NCBI GenBank assembly: GCA_036872755.1 | Contig: JAVHNS010000009.1 | Location: 1,860,001 to 1,924,000, forward strand | From: Orbilia blumenaviensis | Taxonomy: Eukaryota; Ascomycota; Orbiliomycetes; Orbiliales; Orbiliaceae | Direction of reading: 5' to 3' | Length of the DNA: 64,000 nt | Translations under genes and position numbers: made by a program | Shown here: positions 58,228-64,000 of the stretch, piece by piece | Position numbering within the stretch: position 1 is the stretch's first letter | How the letters are laid out: each line of letters starts with the position of its first letter | The notes under the pieces: generated by a model | What the model saw: only the letters and a program-made list of their open reading frames with translations | Told to the model about the DNA's origin: nothing | Databases searched by the model: none

Positions 58228-59276
58228 TTTTTCTCTTTAATAGATCGTTACTGATCTCGCTGGCGTTACCGGGCTTGTATGGACCCTTTTATAAAAACTA
58301 TTTGATACGATATATTCGGGCTAGTGTGTGTTTTCAACGGGAACAGGCGTCGCGAAGGCTTCTTTAACTCCTAGTATCAGATTCATGTGCGTGTGTTACT
58401 AAACGCTATTAACATGGAGACAATTTATAGATTTTGGACATCATTTAAGGGCCTTACTATGTAGATTATGAAATCATTCAGGCGGCAAAATAGATATAGG
58501 AAGTGGACTAAAATATATTTGACTTCTTGATCAAGCTGGTGCCGGGACCTCATCCCGACGTCATCACACAGATTCGAGATCAAGGCACCCCTGTCGGCGC
58601 GAAACACGTGACCATACATTAGTCTAAGTATACTTCTTGTGAAGACCGTACTCTCTGCCCCCAAAAAGAAGTTCCCATTTCGCAAATTCTACGACCGTGT
58701 CGCTTGAAACCACCTCCAAATAGCCTAAAGATTCTAATAAGCTCATCGTTAGACTCGTTTCTGCATCCCTGCTGGACTTAGTATCACACATCGTGGTCGG
58801 GTTGTCGTTCTGTCAAACTTAACCTACAACTAATACGAGGGCTAGATTAACTAGCTGTTGATATTCTAGGGGAAACGTTAAGAATATCGGAGAACTCAGA
58901 AATATCCGAGTCGAATTCTGCTAGTTACTAGTATTTGAGATTAAGTAGGCCCTGAACACACTAGGCGTATAGGATCCTAGGAGAATGAACAAGAACCCAT
59001 AAAATGGTACAGAACAATCAAGAAGCGTATATACTACCCGTCGTATAAATAATTTGCTATAAGGATTCGAGTATGGGTATTCCTGACAAATTTCAACGCC
59101 TTCGCTTTCTTCCAATATATTTTAGACTCGAACCCAGGCGTTTGGGACATACATTTTTTTTAGGCCAAGCTGACTACACATCGTCGATCTAAAACAAAAG
59201 CTGCGATCTGGTCCCGTCACAGAGTACACCGCTGGCAGGTACGCATCAAAGGGTAATATATCAAAATATAGACACC
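58228..59276. other. Intergenic, 1 kb
   Basis: Upstream regions of the small membrane gene and the short F-box gene. Frames at 58425-58685 and 58921-59115 lack ATG starts or features. I see nothing else. Confidence 0.4.
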
Positions 59277-59930
59277 ATGTCAACCCAGGCTCCCCCGATC
59301 ATGAAATTACCGTTGGAACTTCACTGTGACATCCTCTCTTACTTGAATCCTGACGATCATATTTCAGCTAGCCTCGTGTGCTTGTTATGGAAATCTATAA
59401 TTTCAAGCCGTAAATTACTCGAAAAAAGACGCTTTTCCTACAGTCGAGTAGCATGCGCTGGTAAATGGTTCATCGTTCATAGTATCTTAAGAAGCGGTAA
59501 GTTAAAGATAAAGATGAATATTACACCAAAAAGTAGGACTATCCGCTTCTTTGAAAAGTTTGGGGAGGGGATGGGAGACGAATACGAGATTATTGGGTCG
59601 AGCCTCCTCTGCGAAGCAGCATTGGCTTGGCCTGCGAGCCAGCAACATCGCGAAAGACAGATGGGGCACGTATACGGAGCGGTCTACGCCTTGCGAATAG
59701 GAGACCGACATGTCCACAAACTTCTCTTATACCAAAATAAAGAGTTTAGTAGTAAACATGTGATGGGCGTTAAGGACCTGGCGATAGAATGTGCTACCGA
59801 GGCTTTGGCACCGCTTCTCGGAGATAAGACAAATGTGAATGTGGAGCTTCAATTGCAGATTATAGATGTCCAGCTCGCAGAGTCAGCGGTTAAATTGGTC
59901 TTTCATGGTAGAGATCACCGTCCTTTGTGA
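59277..59930 (+). CDS. Short F-box protein
   Basis: 217 residues in one exon, starting at an ATG in good context (ACACCATGTC). An F-box occupies residues 9-50 (MKLPLELHCDILSYLNPDD, then ASLVCLLWKSIISSRKLLEK). The remainder has no recognisable repeats and includes a Lys-rich stretch (GKLKIKMNITPKS). F-box proteins bring substrates to SCF ubiquitin ligases through Skp1; the target is unknown. The length is short for this class, so it may be a trimmed paralogue, but there is no internal break. Confidence 0.75.
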   Translation: MSTQAPPIMKLPLELHCDILSYLNPDDHISASLVCLLWKSIISSRKLLEKRRFSYSRVACAGKWFIVHSILRSGKLKIKMNITPKSRTIRFFEKFGEGMGDEYEIIGSSLLCEAALAWPASQQHRERQMGHVYGAVYALRIGDRHVHKLLLYQNKEFSSKHVMGVKDLAIECATEALAPLLGDKTNVNVELQLQIIDVQLAESAVKLVFHGRDHRPL

Positions 59931-60726
59931 TTTTTGGAGTGTGGGATGAAACTAGAATGTGAAAGTATCCGTAGATGTCGCGATATATGGATCGATTTTA
60001 TTTCGATTAAAAGGCTCAAGGGACATGATCTATAATTGAGGAGCCATAAGCTAGATAGAATGGTCTATGTTTTTATCATAAATCTTATCGGTTTCCTGCG
60101 CAAGGGCTCGCGGGGGCTGCCACTCTTACAGATAGAATCTATTTTTACACTACTAGTATCCTAATCGATCCTTAGTCTCGGTCCCAGAGGTGATATGCTA
60201 TGGTTTTGCCTACGAATTTAATCACGATGAACGATGGAATTTATTTTGAATTTCTAAAACGATTTAGAGTGCATGACTTGACTAATAGGCCCAACTATAA
60301 TAGGTCGACAATTATTTGCATAGATATTATGTCGTTCAAGCCCAAACAAACACTGGTCAACTGCTGTTGCTGCTGAAAGCTAGTATGATGGGTGATGCAT
60401 AAGCCTGGCTTCGTTCACAATTGTACAACCCACCCTGACCGCGGCCATACTCGACCATGGTCATACATCTTTAGTATGTGCTCAACTAGCTGAGCCATAT
60501 TAATAAACTTGGCTTCAGCATGAAGTTGGTCGTATTGCTGATTTATCGGCGGTACTTCGCGGTTTGCTTTAGCTCAAAGCTTCAGCTTGCTCCATCACAT
60601 CAGATGTTATTATTGCTAAAGCTTACCTAGTATTAATGAATCAGTCGGTGGGACCAGTATCTTTGCCTTGGAGTATTTTATACTTACGCCGTGTAGATGT
60701 GGTGTATAAACCAATGGGTTTATGTA

Positions 60727-60765
60727 GATTTTAACTTGGCGACCATGGGACGCCAAGTTAAAGTC
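60727..60765. repeat. Inverted repeat able to form a hairpin
   Basis: Arms TTTAACTTGGCG (60730-60741) and CGCCAAGTTAAA (60751-60762) are perfect complements around the 9 nt loop ACCATGGGA. Adding one G-T pair extends the stem by three more positions on each side. It may be a recombination scar, a MITE remnant or a structured transcript; no nearby gene explains it. Confidence 0.6.
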
Positions 60766-61115
60766 AACCTATGGCGGCCGATGCCTTCCTATCCGACCCA
60801 AGGCCGGAAGGATTTAGTTTCGTGGGATGGCTTGCCCCGGTTCTGCGCAAACCCCGCGCATTGTTCTAACAACTTGCGACTGTGCAAACTGGGTAGGGCT
60901 ATGGGGCTTCCAGGCCCCCAAGCCCTCTTATCCATTCAACAACGGTGCCACCATATCTACCGAACCGTCGATTCGTACAGTAGTCTGATAGCCCAAAGAT
61001 AGAAGTGGGGACTCGCATTTGTACCCGTCGCGCCCTTTTTGATTTAGTGCCATAGCCCTAGCGTGCCATCAACACCGATATATATATAAAGGATATTTCA
61101 CAGTTTTAGAGCTTT

Positions 61116-61637
61116 TCAGGGTCTCGCTGATATCATGATTCGGGATATCGCCAACGTGTATATATGGTGTGCCGAGGTTCCAGCGTATGTAGTAGGCGAC
61201 AGGAAGCTTGAATAGTATCTAGTCGATGTGTCAGATCTAAGAATTGAAGTTGAGTAGTTTATGAGATTTGAATACCCGTTAAGCGACCGGAAGATGGCTC
61301 GAGCGTAGTCTGGAAGTAAGCGGCGCTTTGGTAGAAAGATGAGTTTGAGTGATGAGAAGATGATTAAGTTCAAAGCTGAGATTCTCTGAAGCAGGTGTCC
61401 TTTTGTAGTCTTAGGAGCGACAGCGAAGAATGATGTGGGGTTGAAATCGCAATCTCTTTTAGTATACAGAACGTGCAGCTCCGGCCTTTTGAGTCTCCTC
61501 GCGAATTTGGGTGCGTGATATATCAATCGCTGAGCAAAGTGAAAGATCAGGATAGCTAGTTTACATTTGAATTTGTCCAGGCAGCCTTGAGGGCCAATAA
61601 TAACTACACTTCCCAAAGATCTGCGGGTTCGATTCAT
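61116..61637 (-). CDS. Doubtful hypothetical frame, 173 codons
   Basis: Starts at an ATG and stays open for 522 bp in a gene-poor region. The protein is basic and Leu/Ile-rich with no domain I recognise and no clear signal peptide. Length alone is weak evidence, so this may be a chance frame. The first 40 bases on the opposite strand resemble a tRNA fragment, which argues against the start. Confidence 0.2.
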   Translation of the reverse strand: MNRTRRSLGSVVIIGPQGCLDKFKCKLAILIFHFAQRLIYHAPKFARRLKRPELHVLYTKRDCDFNPTSFFAVAPKTTKGHLLQRISALNLIIFSSLKLIFLPKRRLLPDYARAIFRSLNGYSNLINYSTSILRSDTSTRYYSSFLSPTTYAGTSAHHIYTLAISRIMISARP

Positions 61638-63274
61638 AACTAATTAACCTTTGAGGCTTACTGTCTGATAGTCAGACAATTTTGTTTCGAGCTATTTCTG
61701 TCCTTTCGCTTGCCAGGAGCGTGCATTATTTCTGCAGATATATGGGAGCTAGCTAGATCTTGACATTGTGTGCTAGGACTAGAGCTATGGTGATACTTTC
61801 AGCCTTATCGTGTGCTGGTTTAATTTTAGGTAAGCCTCCGAAACTCTTGGTACATCGATATCGCGGTTGGATTAACTGATACAAAGTCTAAGCACTCGAG
61901 CGTAAATATACTCAAGCATGTTTACGTACGCCCCTGCATCAAATGTGTAGCCCTTTCCAATTTTCAGAGCTCAAATACCACTGCTTGGGATATGAAGGTT
62001 ATTGATACTTACGTAACTGGCTAGAACTCACACTATAGGGCGATATTCGTTAGTGAACCGAAGCTTTATCGTGCCCAGAGCTTGACTTGCATGAACTTTA
62101 TTCGAGAATCTTCTTGACTCATACTTACTTCTGTGAGATGCTCGCGCTATCCCCATGCCTAAAAATATAGCATGGATGGGCTATAATGACAAGACATCCA
62201 GTTATGCGCGCTGGGTATAAGGCCCTGGACTGGGGACTAGGTGCATATGTGCATATGTGCCATAGGCTGAGATCAGATGGAAGAAACTATGGTTCATTAA
62301 TTGAATATACCGGGCTTTACATTCATAAAACCGATTCATAGGAGCTGTGGCGTGACATACGTGCATATGCATAGGATCAAAATTTCTAGAAGAACTGAAG
62401 CATTTACTGACTTGATAGCGAGGAAAGGTTTTCCCTGTCCGCCTTCTTCCCCGCAAAAGCAGTTGCAATGTGATGTCAGGCAAATTCAATGCATACACAA
62501 AATAGCAGTTAAATGTTTCAAGTTTAGCCGGTTTGAAGAAGCGTGCCCTGGCACTGGGGCTGTCAAAAACTTTGTCCTACGCCGCATCCCAGCATCCCGA
62601 TCCCGGTTCTCTCGCTAGGCTAAAGCGTCGCTAAAATCCAAAAGCATAGAGCAAATCGACAAGTTCCGACTTGGCAAGCACTGACGCTTTTGATATTCCC
62701 TGCCCGCATGTACGAATCACCCTCTGTGTCACGGGAAAACCTTTGAAGTTGCGTTGCGGTTAAGATTGGCGGCCCGATCTTCCTCTCGGGGCCTTCCCAC
62801 GTGCATAGATCGGACGTTAACGTAGCATTCGGAGCCTAACTAAATTCCCAGACTACGAGGTTTCTTCGAATTCCGGGACCATGTTTGCATATCACGCGCT
62901 AGCTATTTCTTTTATCGCCAATATTCCATGCGGCTGCGATATAGTTTGCAGGGGGGTAAGTCCGGTCAGGGCCCCTTGCATTTTGGTATATACCCCAAAT
63001 TCTCTCACTGTGGAGTTCGAGGTCGAATATCAATTAAAAAAATAGTATTTTTAGCCTGGAACGGGTTTTCTTCCGCCGTTGACTATTAAGGCCGAATGAA
63101 CCTTGAAATTCCGAGTAAACGTGGAGATCAGCTTTCTATAAGAAGGGTCATCTATCCCGAGCGATCATCGTGGAAGCTTGTATCAGGCTCCACCTCGCTA
63201 CCACATCGGACAATTAAATAAACTACTACAGCTAGTTCCAATACTGTTAGCTAATCAACGAGTACTGCCCCACA

Positions 63275-64000
63275 ATGTTGTCAAAAGCATCTTTCATCGT
63301 CGCAGCTATCTACGCTGTTACCGGACTTGCGCAGACACCTGTGCAGACTACTCCCCGAGCTACTACATCATGCCCAGTCATCTGCTATGATTATGTAAAT
63401 GCTTGCGGTCAGGGATATGGCGGATGCGTTCCTCGGTACGTAAATGTCCACACCTAAAATCTCTAAATTTTGGAAATAAACTCTATAAATAAACATGGTG
63501 CTAACATACATTAAACAATTTCCAGATGCCCAGGAGACCCAATGCCCACATTCGCAAGCCCCAGCTGTTCAAAGACCACAGTTGGCCCAGTCACAACTTC
63601 ATTCGTCACAACCACCACCACGAAGTCGACCACAACTACCACCAGCTGCCCGACACTTTGCATTGACTATATTAACACCTGCGGTGGCATGTGGGGAACA
63701 TGTGTCGCCAGATGCCCGGGAGCGGTCCTGCCAACCTTTACCCCACCACCATGCAGCCCCCGCACCACTCCTTCACCGACGACTACAACCCCCATAATAA
63801 CCACTTTTGCCACGACTTCGTCGTGTCTAACTATGTGCAGGGACATCCGCAACAGCTGCGGCTCTCTTTGGGGAACATGTTTCCCAAGATGTCCTGGCCA
63901 GACCATTCCGGCTATTACTCCACCAGACTGTGAAACTAGGGTCACCACAACGCTTCCAGCCCCCACTCTCAGGCCGTGGGAGCAGTGTGGTGGTTCCACT
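63275..64000 (+). CDS. Secreted cysteine-repeat protein reaching a CBM1 domain (cut by the window end)
   Basis: A signal peptide (MLSKASFIVAAIYAVTGLAQ) is followed by three copies of a module of the form SCPxxCxDYxNxCGxxWGTCxxRCPGxxxPxxxPxC, separated by Thr-rich linkers that should be O-glycosylated. Exon 1 (63275-63435) and exon 2 (from 63526) join in phase across a 90 nt intron (GTACGT...TTCCAG) inside module 1. The last readable residues, LRPWEQCGGST, match the start of a fungal cellulose-binding CBM1 module, so the protein probably binds cellulose or cell-wall polysaccharide outside the cell. The module function is unknown to me. The 3' end is outside the window. Confidence 0.85.

Larger units (their letters stand above)
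59931..63274. other. Long gene-poor interval, 3.3 kb
   Basis: No gene is supported with confidence. It contains a strong hairpin at 60727-60765 and a 173-codon frame on the minus strand (61116-61637), listed separately. Other frames (60697-61002, 62202-62618) have no recognisable content. The last few hundred bases include the promoter of the secreted repeat protein. Confidence 0.45.

Noticed and set aside
61592..61637. tRNA-like segment (TTCCCAAAG followed by GCGGGTTCGATTC) suggesting a tRNA-Gly fragment
   Set aside because: The T-arm has no complementary 3' half, and the anticodon and acceptor stems do not pair, so it is at most a degenerate fragment and possibly chance.

Overview
The window looks like nuclear DNA of a filamentous ascomycete (Pezizomycotina). 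The signs are short GT-AG introns (62-134 nt) with CTAAC/CTGAC-like branch sites, F-box genes, a secreted cysteine-repeat protein that runs into a fungal cellulose-binding (CBM1) module, a chromodomain Ty3 retrotransposon, and a 27 kb block whose composition fits repeat-induced point mutation (RIP). I cannot name the species or class.

Layout. Left arm (1-23.1 kb): a TPR-CHAT protease gene and a caspase-fold (C14) protease gene that converge on each other; three small paralogous genes whose proteins share an MPCxGPxxPDxTYHT start; an F-box gene with a one-base frame break; an orphan multi-exon gene; a small basic protein gene; and a four-exon transporter-like membrane protein gene. Middle (23.1-50.6 kb): an extremely AT-rich block. 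It resolves into two copies of one 9.2 kb LTR retrotransposon with 557 bp LTRs. Copy F is inserted in inverted orientation inside copy R, and both have matching 5 bp target duplications. A third, GC-normal element sits inside F: an intact 7.1 kb Ty3 chromovirus with identical 330 bp LTRs and target duplication ATTAT. Right arm (50.6-64 kb): a small secreted orphan protein, a protein with two F-box-like motifs, an isoaspartyl peptidase/L-asparaginase, a small membrane protein, a short F-box protein, and the start of the secreted repeat-CBM1 protein.

Insertion order follows from the nesting: R first, then F, then the chromovirus. R and F lost nearly all G and C, except at the outer tips of their LTRs. 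The chromovirus is undamaged, so it arrived after RIP or escaped it. Beside gag-pol it carries an antisense gene for a glycine/aspartate-rich protein with a six-cysteine zinc-cluster-like motif. It also shows a likely self-priming primer site and an A7/TAATG gag-pol junction.

The most interesting candidates are the antisense zinc-cluster gene, the small MPC gene family, and the CHAT/caspase pair as a possible regulated cell-death or allorecognition locus. Gene functions are inferred from motifs only; nothing was searched or computed beyond reading the sequence.
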